This document shows positions 1-6,785 of a stretch of 20,689 nt of DNA, piece after piece. Under the pieces are notes generated by a model, which saw only the letters and a program-made list of their open reading frames with translations, ran no database searches and had not been told where the DNA came from. Position 1 is the stretch's first letter. Each line of letters starts with the position of its first letter. The DNA is from a virus. Location: IMG/VR virus record IMGVR_UViG_3300048837_001096, positions 1 to 20,689 of that record. One strand, written 5' to 3'. The position numbers and the translations under genes are program-made.

Positions 1-86
1 GCTGCGATCCCGGACACCTGGAGGGTGAATGAGTCGGCAGCGAGACGAAGGGCACGAACGTGCCCAATGCGGATGCCTCTGGGCAT
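1..86 (-). CDS. Partial gene of unknown function at left edge
   Basis: The reading frame starts with ATG at 86-84, which overlaps the stop of the preceding gene as TGATG, and runs off the window. Only 28 residues are visible, starting MPRGIRIGHVRALRLAADSF. An AGGTG lies 5 bases before the ATG. The TGATG coupling and shared direction make it the next gene of the packaging/head operon, so a structural role is inferred from position only. Too little is visible to assign a family. Confidence 0.6.
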   Translation of the reverse strand, partial: MPRGIRIGHVRALRLAADSFTLQVSGIA

Positions 87-508
87 CAGGTCACCTGGAA
101 GATGCCGTTAGTCGCGTCGAAGTCGACGGTGAAGGTCTCGCCGGCGTTAAGGGTGATCGACGAGCCGTAGTCCCACCAGGAGACCAGGGGGTCGGCCGGG
201 GAGGTGGGGGTGTCGTCGTACAGCACCGCGTAGCGGAAGGGTCCGATCGTACCGCCGGAGGCGGTGAAGACCACATCGGTGCCGGAGACCTTGGAGGTGC
301 CCCCCGACCGCGAGTGAGTGATCGTCGTCGCGGAGCCGCCGGCTGCGTAGCCGTTGCCCGCGGGAATCTCAGTTAGGTCTGCTTTGACGGAGTTTGTAGC
401 TACGGGAGCCACGTTCGTGAGCATCACTTTGAACGTGTCAGCGTTCCAGTCCATCTGGGAGATGAGCTGGTTCTCGACGAAGGCGTTAAATTTGTTATAG
501 GTGGCCAT
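86..508 (-). CDS. Small structural-type phage protein, unknown function
   Basis: A 140-residue protein beginning MATYNKFNAFVENQLISQMD. It is rich in Thr, Ser, Gly and Val with alternating hydrophobic residues, which suggests a beta-rich fold, and has no membrane segment or cysteine motif. Proteins with this opening (a short helix, then 'KVMLTNVAPVAT' and 'EIPAGNGYAAGG') are known to me as conserved phage proteins of unknown function encoded near head genes. AAGGA lies 6 bases before the ATG. It lies 23 bases downstream of the portal gene in the same operon. A head decoration or minor head role is possible but is inference from position. Confidence 0.8.
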   Translation of the reverse strand: MATYNKFNAFVENQLISQMDWNADTFKVMLTNVAPVATNSVKADLTEIPAGNGYAAGGSATTITHSRSGGTSKVSGTDVVFTASGGTIGPFRYAVLYDDTPTSPADPLVSWWDYGSSITLNAGETFTVDFDATNGIFQVT

Positions 509-531
509 AATGGATCCTTAATTCCCGGGGG

Positions 532-2736
532 TTACTGGATGTACTCTTCACGAGTCTCGAGGATGTCTCCAGACTCGGGATCGTAGATGGGGACGCTGCG
601 TTTGAGGCGTCCCACCTTCTGAACGAGTTGCGTGAGTTGCTCGATAATCTTGTTGTCGGTGGACTCGAGTTGCTTGATCTTGCTGTCGACGGCGGCTTGG
701 GCTTCGGCAGCCTGTTGCTTCCGGCCCTCGAGCTGCATTTTCTGCTGGCCCTGCTGGGCGGAGATAGTGGAGTCTTCCTGGGCCTGGTCGGCGGAAGCGG
801 CTGCCACGGCCGTATCAACCTGAAGATGGCGCTCGTCCATCGCGGCTTCGAGACCGGCGATGCGCTCCTTCGAGGCGATTTCCATTGCAGTGCGCTTAGT
901 TTCCTCGGCCTGGGTGGCTTGGGCTACCTGGGCCTTGAGTTTCTCGTTGGGATCGGGCTCAGGTGGCGGCGGAGGCGCCGCGAGACGTTGCTTCACCTGT
1001 TCCGCAGCATCCTCGATCGAAGCTTCGAGCTCTCGGCCGGTGGAGAAGCCCCTGACGACGAACTTGAGCATCTCAAAGGCGACGGGGATCATCTCCGGCC
1101 CGATCGCAGCGACATTCTTCATCGCGTTGAGGAAGTTGGAGATGGACGACATGAACTTGTCACGCCTTTCCTGCTCGCCGAGTTCGTCCAATTCGATCAT
1201 GGAGCCCTCGGCCACCTGGATACGGTAGCGGCGGGTCCGCTCGTCCTTGAGGAGCCGAATGGCGGCGTCCACCCGTTCGGGGTGCTGGGCGGATTCGAGG
1301 ATCTGATCCGCGGAGGAAATGCGCTTTAGCGTCTCCGGCGTGTAGTGGAAGCACATGATGTCCGCTTTGATCGCGAGAATCATAGAAGCGAACTCGGCTA
1401 CCTGCTGCTGCCGAGAGGAAAGGCGGAGATTGGCGAATTTGGCCTTGATCTGCTGGGCGCCGAGAGTCTCGGAGGCTACAGTGGCACCCCGGACGATGTC
1501 GGCCATGCCAGTGATCTCGTAGACCGTCTGTTTAACTGTCTCGCGGGCTTCATAGAGCCCCTGGAGCACCGCCACGACCTGCTCGATCGGGACGAAGTCC
1601 ATGACGTTTTTGAGGCCCCCCTTTTCAGCGAAGGCTGCCCACTGGTTGACCGGGATCATCCGGTTCTCGACGCCGGACTGAAGGAGAGTCGCGAGGTCGG
1701 TTTGGGAAGCGTCGTAGACCCCGACGACTCGGAGGGCCTCCGTCAGCAGGCTAATCCGGGCTGTGATGACATCGAGCTCGCGGAGCTGGCCCTGATAGAG
1801 GACGAAGTCGGCGACCGGGATGAGGGAGTCGTTGGTCGTGGTGGCCCACATCGGGGGTGGGAAGGGGAAGAAGTTCTCCAGCCCGACGGGGTCATCGCGG
1901 AGGTCGAGGGGAAAGTCATACCCCGGGGACACCCAGATGATCTGGCCCGACTCCTTATCCCATATCTCCCAGACCAGGGCCCGCTTGAGGGAAGAATCGG
2001 TGTCGGGGGCCGCCTTCTCCCGAGATTCGGGGTCAGGCTGCGTCGCGTCGTAGTTGCAGGAGACTTTCTCGACGTCTCCGCCGAATTGGGCGCAGGACTC
2101 CTTGAACCGCTTCCGCAGGGCATCCTTGGCAAACATGACCCGCTTTGCGCCCCAGCGGACATCGGCCCAACCCCGAGCGGGGGAGAACAAGACATCCTTC
2201 CAGAAGACGTAATCGACCGGGGTCTTTTCGTCTTTGACGACATCGACCTCGCGCTGGATGACGCCCATGCCCGAAGAATCGGGCTCTTCCACCGTTTGCT
2301 TGGCGAAGGAGGGCTCATAGCGGACCCAGGCGACGGCTTGGCCGGGGAGGAGGCGATCGAGGACGCAGGATTGAAGGGCGCGGTGGAAATCGAGGCCAGA
2401 ATCGACCTCGTATTGGAGGGCACGCTGAAGGATCTGGGCGGCTAGGCGCCCGATGGGGTCAGCGTCCCGGAAACGGCGGTAGACCTCGACCTTCGGGCGC
2501 CGGCTGTAGGTGGCCGGGGCGAGGGTCTGGACATTCGACCAGAAAAGGTTGAACTTGGCACCCCCGGTCGACTCGGACTGCTCGAGTTCGGCCCGATACC
2601 GGCGGGTGATCTTGTCCCCACGGTTGAAGAAGGCCTTGTAGTGCTCCTCAGCCTGCTTGATCGAGGCGAGCCAGTGGCGAGCGATCTCGTCCGGCCGTTT
2701 CTTGGCCGCTGGCGGGCTGTCCGGGGACTCGGTCAT
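532..2736 (-). CDS. Portal protein (podovirus-like)
   Basis: A 734-residue protein. Portals form the dodecameric ring at the capsid vertex through which DNA is packaged and ejected, and to which terminase docks. The N-terminal half (ARHWLASIKQAEEHYKAFFN, then 'TRRYRAELEQSE', 'FNLFWSNVQTLAPATYSRRP') matches the large portals of podovirus-like phages. A Pro-rich stretch near residues 583-592 (PPPPPEPDP) introduces a long Ala/Gln/Glu/Lys-rich C-terminal region, probably coiled coil, in the position of a barrel or tail extension. The length fits large P22-like portals rather than the roughly 500-residue siphovirus type. It starts at ATG 2736-2734, overlapping the terL stop as ATGA, so translation is probably coupled. 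Family assignment rests on length, composition and position next to terL. Confidence 0.9.
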   Translation of the reverse strand: MTESPDSPPAAKKRPDEIARHWLASIKQAEEHYKAFFNRGDKITRRYRAELEQSESTGGAKFNLFWSNVQTLAPATYSRRPKVEVYRRFRDADPIGRLAAQILQRALQYEVDSGLDFHRALQSCVLDRLLPGQAVAWVRYEPSFAKQTVEEPDSSGMGVIQREVDVVKDEKTPVDYVFWKDVLFSPARGWADVRWGAKRVMFAKDALRKRFKESCAQFGGDVEKVSCNYDATQPDPESREKAAPDTDSSLKRALVWEIWDKESGQIIWVSPGYDFPLDLRDDPVGLENFFPFPPPMWATTTNDSLIPVADFVLYQGQLRELDVITARISLLTEALRVVGVYDASQTDLATLLQSGVENRMIPVNQWAAFAEKGGLKNVMDFVPIEQVVAVLQGLYEARETVKQTVYEITGMADIVRGATVASETLGAQQIKAKFANLRLSSRQQQVAEFASMILAIKADIMCFHYTPETLKRISSADQILESAQHPERVDAAIRLLKDERTRRYRIQVAEGSMIELDELGEQERRDKFMSSISNFLNAMKNVAAIGPEMIPVAFEMLKFVVRGFSTGRELEASIEDAAEQVKQRLAAPPPPPEPDPNEKLKAQVAQATQAEETKRTAMEIASKERIAGLEAAMDERHLQVDTAVAAASADQAQEDSTISAQQGQQKMQLEGRKQQAAEAQAAVDSKIKQLESTDNKIIEQLTQLVQKVGRLKRSVPIYDPESGDILETREEYIQ

Positions 2737-4187
2737 ATGTAGGCGTCGAGCAGTCTCCGCGAACGGTCACTCGCTTCGAAGAGATCATTGAGGGTTGGGC
2801 CGGACTTTACCCGCACCGGGGGTAGTGAGTCAACAATCCAGGGGCGGGACATCACGCCATAGCGGACCATGTCGGCTGCGTGATCTTCGGCATCGGTGTC
2901 TACGTCGTCGGGCTTGTCTACGTCGGCGGGGACGGACTCGAGGGTCCGGATGGTATCGACGCAGGAGTCGAGGATGTAGATGAGCGGGGGAAGGAGGCCA
3001 CCCGGCCCATCATTGGGTCCGAGATGCCCGACTAGGTGCTGGCGGACCTTGTCCCAGCCGGATAGGCGGGCATTGTCGGCCCGCCGAAGCATGACGCCGT
3101 TTACAGCGAAGGTCTCCATGAGGGACGGTCCGCCGTCCTTTTTGAACATCGAAGGATCTGCAGCGATGTAGGTGAGATTCTCCGTGCCGGTTCGGAGCTT
3201 GATGCCTTGAGCAACAGGAGCGGCATCGAGGCGCAGCCCTTCGTTGGGCTGGCCGTTGGAGCCGTACCACTCACGATATAGGATAAGAGCACCCCGAGGC
3301 AGACCCCAAGAACCATCAGAAACAGCCCACCAACCCATCGCAAAGGGGGCTGCGTAGCCCCAGTCGAAAGATCCAAATCGGAGAGCGTCTCGGGGAATGA
3401 GGGCTTCGAATTTCTGCGGAAGAACATGGCGTGTCCTTGAGAATTGGGTGAAGTAGGCCCCGACGGGGGACTCCCAGTCACCGAGGAGCCAAGCTCGGAC
3501 GAGGGCTGCGGACCCGGATGTGGCGAGGTTGGCCACGTACTCCGGGTTGTTCTGCATGATCAGGGTGTTATCGGCCAGCCGGCTGGGGATGAACACTCGA
3601 TCGCGGGTCATTGGGGCGAAGCCTTCGACCTCGATGGTGTCGGTCAGGATGGTGTAGCCCTTAGGGGCAGGCTTGATATAGCGGGCGTGGACCCAGGAGT
3701 GGCCGGGACCCCCTGGGTTGCCGGTGAGGCGCATGCCGACGGGAACGCCTTTGGCGGAACGGAGGGTGCCGAAGAGCTTCTTGATCGGGGCGAAGGAAGG
3801 GAAATTGGTAGCTTCCTCAATGTAGACGCGGGTGTAGGAGTGGCCCTGGTACTTGTCGGCGTCGGCGTCTTTGTCGAGGTAGCGGAATTTGAGCCGGGCG
3901 CCCCCCGGCATGACGAAGGAGGTTTTTTGGGTGTTGAACTTCGCCCCAAGGGGCTCGAAGAGGGTCCGGGCCCTCGCGACGACCTCGTCGAGCTGCTGCT
4001 GCTCCCGGCGGAAGAACACCCCGACGGCGTCTTGCTTCCAGGTATCGGAGTGCTCGAGCCAGTCGCCGAGGGAACCTTCGGTCTTCCCGCCGCCTCGGGC
4101 ACCCCCGTAGAAGACTTCGAAGACCGGGCACTGGATGAGGGCCGTCTGTGGCCCTGGCATCGCAGACCAGTGGACGACTTGGCTCAT
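2733..4187 (-). CDS. terL: Terminase large subunit
   Basis: This is the ATPase-nuclease motor that pumps DNA into the prohead and cuts it. From the chosen start the protein has 484 residues. Walker A is GGARGGGKT at about 28-36, Walker B VYIEEA at about 121-126, and an ATPase coupling motif (LTGNPGG) follows at about 154-160. The RuvC-like nuclease half shows SFDWGYA with Asp at about 275, AADPS with Asp at about 344, and the closing DAEDHAADMVRY at about 432-443, giving the expected acidic residues. I chose ATG 4187-4185 because it overlaps the terS stop as ATGA, as at many junctions in this window. An ATG nine codons upstream (4214) would also work. Ribosome-binding signal is weak (ACAAGG against the ATG), which fits translational coupling. 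The middle of the nuclease domain (about 3280-3430) is lower in GC than the rest. Confidence 0.95.
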   Translation of the reverse strand: MSQVVHWSAMPGPQTALIQCPVFEVFYGGARGGGKTEGSLGDWLEHSDTWKQDAVGVFFRREQQQLDEVVARARTLFEPLGAKFNTQKTSFVMPGGARLKFRYLDKDADADKYQGHSYTRVYIEEATNFPSFAPIKKLFGTLRSAKGVPVGMRLTGNPGGPGHSWVHARYIKPAPKGYTILTDTIEVEGFAPMTRDRVFIPSRLADNTLIMQNNPEYVANLATSGSAALVRAWLLGDWESPVGAYFTQFSRTRHVLPQKFEALIPRDALRFGSFDWGYAAPFAMGWWAVSDGSWGLPRGALILYREWYGSNGQPNEGLRLDAAPVAQGIKLRTGTENLTYIAADPSMFKKDGGPSLMETFAVNGVMLRRADNARLSGWDKVRQHLVGHLGPNDGPGGLLPPLIYILDSCVDTIRTLESVPADVDKPDDVDTDAEDHAADMVRYGVMSRPWIVDSLPPVRVKSGPTLNDLFEASDRSRRLLDAYI

Positions 4188-4660
4188 CCTTGTGGAGTGG
4201 CGCGAGTGACCCACTCCTGGGTCGAGGCGATCTTTTGCGGGACCTGAAGAACCACGGCGACGTTGGTGGTGGAGCCGCCCGCGGAGCGGGCTCCATAGCC
4301 GAGGGCATCCGTGGCGAGCTTGGCCGACTTGATCAGGAAGTCGTCGGAGACCGGGAGAGGGGAGGTGAGCTTATTCAGCATCTTGTCCAGGGAGGCGGAG
4401 GCCACCGCCTGGATGCGTTCCTGGATGGAAGCGACGATAACGGGGTCGATTAGCTCGGCCTTGCGTTCGGATAGGCGGGCCTGGAAGGCATCCGACGACA
4501 TGATCTGAGACACCCAGGTCGGGGTCCGATCGAAGATCACCGCGAGGTCGTTCTGCTTGATCGTGGGCTCGGCGATGATCAGATCGATCATAGCGTCGTG
4601 AGTGTACCGGGTCTTGACGATCCCGTTGGTGATTTCTCCAGTCTGTGGGTCGGTAAACAT
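4184..4660 (-). CDS. terS: Terminase small subunit (putative)
   Basis: A 158-residue protein directly before terL. Small terminases bind the packaging-initiation site and load the large subunit. Residues about 24-55 (IDLIIAEPTIKQNDLAVIFD, then RTPTWVSQIMSS) look like a helix-turn-helix of the kind found at the N-terminus of this family. A helical, Ala/Leu-rich middle (about 70-125) could form the oligomerisation core. GGGGGAG lies 6 bases before the ATG, about 20 bases downstream of the predicted start of the promoter at 4688-4716, so this is the first gene of the operon. Small terminases vary greatly in sequence, so the call rests on HTH, size and position. Confidence 0.85.
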   Translation of the reverse strand: MFTDPQTGEITNGIVKTRYTHDAMIDLIIAEPTIKQNDLAVIFDRTPTWVSQIMSSDAFQARLSERKAELIDPVIVASIQERIQAVASASLDKMLNKLTSPLPVSDDFLIKSAKLATDALGYGARSAGGSTTNVAVVLQVPQKIASTQEWVTRATPQG

Positions 4661-4687
4661 GGCGGGCTCCCCCGTGCGATGCCCCGG

Positions 4688-4716
4688 AGTATAGCAGGGA
4701 CGGGGGGTGGAGTCAA
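4688..4716 (-). promoter_or_regulatory. Sigma70-like promoter of the packaging/head operon
   Basis: Read on the minus strand: -35 TTGACT (4716-4711), 17-base spacer, -10 TATACT (4693-4688). Predicted transcription start is near 4681, about 20 bases before the terS ATG. Both boxes are one base from consensus and the spacing is ideal. A repeated TAGTGCC..ATAGGGGCC element (4718-4735) abuts the -35 box on its upstream side, where an activator or repressor could act. Host RNA polymerase could transcribe this operon unaided unless that site is bound. Confidence 0.8.
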
Positions 4717-4717
4717 A

Positions 4718-4735
4718 TAGTGCCGGATAGGGGCC
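4718..4735 (+). repeat. Direct repeat copy 1, TAGTGCC..ATAGGGGCC
   Basis: Reads TAGTGCCGGATAGGGGCC. It matches the copy at 5253-5270 at 16 of 18 bases. It abuts the -35 box of the leftward promoter, so it is placed as an operator. Shorter ATAGGGGC cores recur only in non-coding stretches (5521-5528 and 7391-7398). Confidence 0.65.
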
Positions 4736-5148
4736 ACGGTGAGCCTACCGCCACCCACCCCTGTCCCGGAACCCGGCCCCAGCCGGGTGCCCCCTAGGTG
4801 AGTAATGGCCGGGAATAATACCCCAATTTTGGCCGGGAATTTTTGGAGGGACTCCACGCCCGAACTCGATCCACGTCCGAACTAATACCGCTCCAGCCCA
4901 TGGCCCTGGGACTCCCGCCGCCGCCTCACCGGGGGGGGGCGGTCGGGCCAGGGCCGATGTGACACAGTATGCAAGGCGTGTGCCAGGCCCTGCAGTGGCG
5001 GCGGCGCGACACAAAAGCCCGATGCCCGGCAATGGGGCTAGAAGGCCCGTGGCGCCATTCCGCCGCCCTGGTGTACCCTAGCCCCTTAACATAGTTATCC
5101 CAGGCGCCTACGACTATCCACTGCCCCTGTCATAGGTGCATCCACAGG

Positions 5149-5168
5149 TTATCCACATTGTGGATAAC
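5149..5168. other. Inverted pair of perfect DnaA boxes
   Basis: TTATCCACA at 5149-5157 and TGTGGATAA at 5159-5167 form a perfect dyad around one base, extended to GTTATCCACA and TGTGGATAAC by the flanking bases. TTATCCACA is the high-affinity DnaA box of bacterial oriC. Degenerate boxes lie close by (GCATCCACA at 5138-5146 and TTATCCCAG at 5096-5104). Host DnaA binding is expected from the sequence. Whether it starts replication here or acts as a regulatory site or DnaA sink cannot be told from sequence. Confidence 0.7.
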
Positions 5169-5204
5169 ACACATCTGGTTACAATGTAGGGTTAGTCCCA
5201 GTTG

Positions 5205-5244
5205 ACCGTCGGCGGTACGGGTGGGCCGACGGTGCCCGACCGTC
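5205..5244. repeat. Overlapping inverted repeats built on ACCGTC
   Basis: ACCGTCGGC (5205-5213) pairs perfectly with GCCGACGGT (5225-5233) across an 11-base loop. The second arm also pairs as GACGGT (5228-5233) with ACCGTC (5239-5244) across 5 bases. The two hairpins exclude each other. This may be a protein-binding dyad array or RNA structure. No function is known. Confidence 0.5.
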
Positions 5245-5252
5245 CCCTACCG

Positions 5253-5270
5253 TAGTGCCATATAGGGGCC
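5253..5270 (+). repeat. Direct repeat copy 2, TAGTGCC..ATAGGGGCC
   Basis: Reads TAGTGCCATATAGGGGCC, two differences from the copy at 4718-4735. It lies between the DnaA-box dyad and the T10 tract rather than at a recognisable promoter, so a role in origin structure as well as transcription is possible. Confidence 0.6.
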
Positions 5271-5331
5271 GGATTGACCCCACTGCCACCCAGGTCGATG
5301 TGCGAACCCGGCATCCCCGAACATACGCGAT

Positions 5332-5375
5332 GTGTGGTGTGAATGATACAGTTACAATTTTTTTTTTAACCACAC
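5332..5375. other. AT-rich tract with T10 inside a 7-base inverted repeat
   Basis: Ten consecutive T (5358-5367) follow GTTACAAT, a word also present at 5178-5185 beside the DnaA boxes. GTGTGGT (5332-5338) and ACCACAC (5369-5375) flank the tract. In such a GC-rich sequence this is the most easily melted DNA nearby, about 190 bp from the DnaA dyad, so it is a candidate unwinding element. The role is inferred. Confidence 0.5.
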
Positions 5376-5455
5376 TCCCACCCCCGCGAATAGGGGATTC
5401 CGCTCCCGCGTTATTGGGGACAGTCGCGTATGGGGCACCCCGGCCGGGTGGGGTT

Positions 5456-5528
5456 CCGCCACCGACATGGGTGGCGGTAGCCTACATGCGGCGCCTATAT
5501 GGGGCTATGTGGCCCCTACATAGGGGCA
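5456..5528. repeat. Dyad cluster with recurring TAGGGGC words
   Basis: CCGCCACC (5456-5463) and GGTGGCGG (5470-5477) form a perfect 8-base dyad with a 6-base loop. The following 50 bases hold several overlapping copies in both orientations of TATGGGGC, GGCCCCTACATA and ATAGGGGC (to 5528). They lie about 60-110 bases upstream of the rightward promoter at 5590-5619, a plausible place for operators. Confidence 0.5.
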
Positions 5529-5589
5529 TGTGGGCGGCACCCCTACCGCATCGCGCCCTGGTAGCAGTGAACAAATGCACAAGTCCCCG

Positions 5590-5619
5590 TTGACGCTAGG
5601 GGTTTTAACCGGCGATAAT
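5590..5619 (+). promoter_or_regulatory. Sigma70-like promoter of the rightward early genes
   Basis: -35 TTGACG (5590-5595), 18-base spacer, -10 GATAAT (5614-5619). Predicted start is near 5626, about 30 bases before the ATG at 5657. The spacer ends in CCGGC, matching CCGGN directly before the -10 box in the promoters at 7412, 12849 and 17111. This is probably the first rightward promoter after the control region. Confidence 0.75.
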
Positions 5620-5656
5620 TCGTCCACCGCAATCCCCAATGACCTAGGAGCCCATC

Positions 5657-5908
5657 ATGCAAACCGTTACGTTCACCGAACCGATCACACAAACCGAGAT
5701 GACCCTGGCCGACTATCGGCGTGCTCACGATGCCGATGCTTGGAATTTCATGGATGCCGATGACAAGTCGGTGTTTGTTTACACATTCGGCGGGATCGTC
5801 GGGGGTGCGATCATTGGGGAACAAGCCGATTTCGCCACCCTAACCGAATTCGCCGCCGGTGCGAACGATATCGCGTATCAAATCTGGGATAGCCGCGATT
5901 ATTGGTAA
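5657..5908 (+). CDS. Small acidic protein of unknown function
   Basis: An 83-residue, strongly acidic protein starting MQTVTFTEPITQTEMTLADY and ending in WDSRDYW. A hydrophobic Gly/Ile stretch (about 42-55, 'FGGIVGGAIIGEQ') is too short and polar-flanked to call a membrane segment. TAGGAG lies 7 bases before the ATG, and the same 'aggagcccatc' leader precedes the next gene. First gene of the rightward operon, about 30 bases from its promoter, so it is likely made early. Small acidic early phage proteins are often DNA mimics or host-enzyme inhibitors, but nothing here shows which. I do not recognise the family. Confidence 0.75.
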   Translation: MQTVTFTEPITQTEMTLADYRRAHDADAWNFMDADDKSVFVYTFGGIVGGAIIGEQADFATLTEFAAGANDIAYQIWDSRDYW

Positions 5909-5914
5909 GTCGCC

Positions 5915-5930
5915 TGTTCCACGTGAAACA
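5915..5930. promoter_or_regulatory. parS: parS-like ParB-binding site
   Basis: TGTTCCACGTGAAACA matches all 16 positions of the bacterial chromosomal parS consensus TGTTNCACGTGAAACA. It is a palindrome apart from one base per arm. The exact match is very unlikely by chance in 20 kb. It lies in the 34-base gap between two genes, ending where the Shine-Dalgarno AAAGGAG of the next gene begins. Host ParB would be expected to load and spread from here. The phage also encodes a ParB-fold protein (17257-18591), an alternative ligand. No ParA is seen in this window. Confidence 0.8.
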
Positions 5931-5942
5931 AAGGAGCCCATC

Positions 5943-6158
5943 ATGCAAAACCCTATCGACCTGGATGCACTAGCCGAACGCTATAAAATGACGTGCGAGC
6001 GCGCATCAGCTCGTAGTCGCGAATTCGCATGCACAGTGCATGTGTATGCCATCGTAACCGATATCAACGGATTGCCCCTAGTCACTGGCTACGGCATTAG
6101 TGACTGGTACGATGGATCAACGGTGAGAACCTATGTGGATGGACGATCCACTAACTAG
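5943..6158 (+). CDS. Small protein of unknown function beside parS
   Basis: A 71-residue protein starting MQNPIDLDALAERYKMTCER. The second half ('HVYAIVTDINGLPLVTGYGI', then 'SDWYDGSTVRTYVDG') has alternating hydrophobic residues suggestive of a small beta-sheet. An upstream in-frame ATG (5859) lies inside the preceding gene and is unlikely, because AAAGGAG sits 6 bases before the ATG at 5943. The parS-like site directly precedes that ribosome-binding site, so ParB binding could block or modulate this gene. Family not recognised. Confidence 0.7.
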   Translation: MQNPIDLDALAERYKMTCERASARSREFACTVHVYAIVTDINGLPLVTGYGISDWYDGSTVRTYVDGRSTN

Positions 6159-6170
6159 GGTTTCCCCGTC

Positions 6171-6191
6171 ATGCCCTACGGGTTAGGGCAT
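6171..6191. repeat. Perfect 8-base hairpin
   Basis: ATGCCCTA (6171-6178) and TAGGGCAT (6184-6191) pair perfectly across a 5-base loop, 12 bases after a gene stop. No T-run follows, so a Rho-independent terminator is not supported. It may be an operator or an mRNA-processing or stabilising hairpin. Its arms hold the TAGGGC word that recurs in this genome's spacers. Confidence 0.5.
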
Positions 6192-6222
6192 TGGGGGCAA
6201 TCCGCCCGACAAGGAGATGAGC

Positions 6223-6711
6223 ATGGCACGCGCTGACGCGACGATTCAATCGACCATCGACAACGGCACCCTCACGATTACAGTTGCGGGCTTCCCCCCG
6301 ATTGTGATCGACCCCACGGATTACCCGACCGAGCTAGTAGCCTATGCTGCCCTTCACGGGTTCAAACAGCGCTACGTGGATGCGGCAGCCCTGGGCGCCG
6401 ATGCCACCCCGGCGGAAAAGCATGCCGCCATCACGGCGTTGGTGGACCATCACGCCACCACGGGCGAATGGCGCCGCAATGGCCAAGGCGATGGCACGAC
6501 AGGCGATGGCCTCCTCGTTCGGGCTATCATGGAATATCACGGGATGGACCGTGATGCGGCGCGCACGGCCGTGGCGGGCTTGGACAAGAAGACCCAAGCC
6601 GCACTCCGGGCATCGGCGGAACTGTCCCCGATCATCGAGCGCCTGCGCGTGGCCCGCACGCCGAAGGCATCGGTGGATGTCAGCGCGATCCTCGCAGGCA
6701 TTGGCCGCTAG
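6223..6711 (+). CDS. Conserved phage protein, paralogue of the 10049 gene
   Basis: A 162-residue protein from ATG 6223. That start is preferred because AAGGAG is 6 bases upstream, whereas the ATG at 6217 touches it. The C-terminal third (GLDKKTQAALRASAELSPII, later 'VDVSAILAGIGR') closely matches the product at 10049-10630 (GLDNKTKAALRASAEVGPTV, 'VDTASVLAGLKG'). The N-terminal parts also align loosely: 'NGTLTITV' with 'NGETRTFTV', 'HGFKQRYVDA' with 'HGASQKLGDE', and 'TGEWRRNG' with 'QGEWRVARE'. These are diverged full-length copies. I know such proteins as conserved phage proteins of unknown function. No enzyme motif is visible. Confidence 0.85.
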   Translation: MARADATIQSTIDNGTLTITVAGFPPIVIDPTDYPTELVAYAALHGFKQRYVDAAALGADATPAEKHAAITALVDHHATTGEWRRNGQGDGTTGDGLLVRAIMEYHGMDRDAARTAVAGLDKKTQAALRASAELSPIIERLRVARTPKASVDVSAILAGIGR

Positions 6712-6718
6712 GCCCCCC

Positions 6719-6769
6719 GGCACCCCGGTTAGGGGTGCCTCCCTTAGCCTAGGGCTATCGTGGCCCTAG
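6719..6769. repeat. Two tandem perfect hairpins in a spacer
   Basis: GGCACCCC (6719-6726) pairs with GGGGTGCC (6732-6739), then CTAGGGC (6749-6755) pairs with GCCCTAG (6763-6769). They fill almost the whole space between the gene ending at 6711 and the start at 6786. Neither has a T-run. They may be operators, processing sites or weak terminators. Confidence 0.5.
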
Positions 6770-6785
6770 ACTATAGGAGATGATT

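Larger units (their letters stand above)
4661..5656. other. Gene-free divergent control region, candidate origin
   Basis: About 1 kb between the leftward packaging operon and the rightward early genes. Frames open here have no convincing ribosome-binding sites or protein-like composition, so I see no gene. It holds a promoter pointing each way, an inverted pair of perfect DnaA boxes, a T10 tract, several perfect dyads, two 18-base direct repeats, and a 13-base inverted repeat (CTACCGCCACCCA at 4745-4757, complement at 5468-5480). GGCCGGGAAT occurs twice (4807-4816 and 4831-4840). These are typical ingredients of an origin and operator region, but function is inferred. Confidence 0.6.

Noticed and set aside
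628-2445. Long plus-strand frames (233 and 366 codons) opposite the portal gene
   Set aside because: Mirror frames of a GC-rich gene. Their products have no domain features, and the minus strand encodes an intact portal.
3444-4247. 267-codon plus-strand frame opposite terL
   Set aside because: Antisense shadow of a gene with complete terminase motifs; composition is Gly/Val/Glu repeats typical of such shadows.
4806-4850. Promoter at the doubled GGCCGGGAAT words
   Set aside because: AATAAT follows the first copy, but no -35 box is found at 15-19 bases on either strand and no gene starts nearby.
4588-5032. Two open frames on the minus strand upstream of terS (4588-4857 and 4745-5032)
   Set aside because: They overlap terS out of frame or the late promoter, with Gly/Pro/Arg-rich products and no start signals.
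5255-5593. 112-codon open frame in the control region, plus strand
   Set aside because: No ribosome-binding site, Pro/Arg/Thr-rich low-complexity product, and it runs through the dyads and the early promoter. Probably chance openness in GC-rich DNA.
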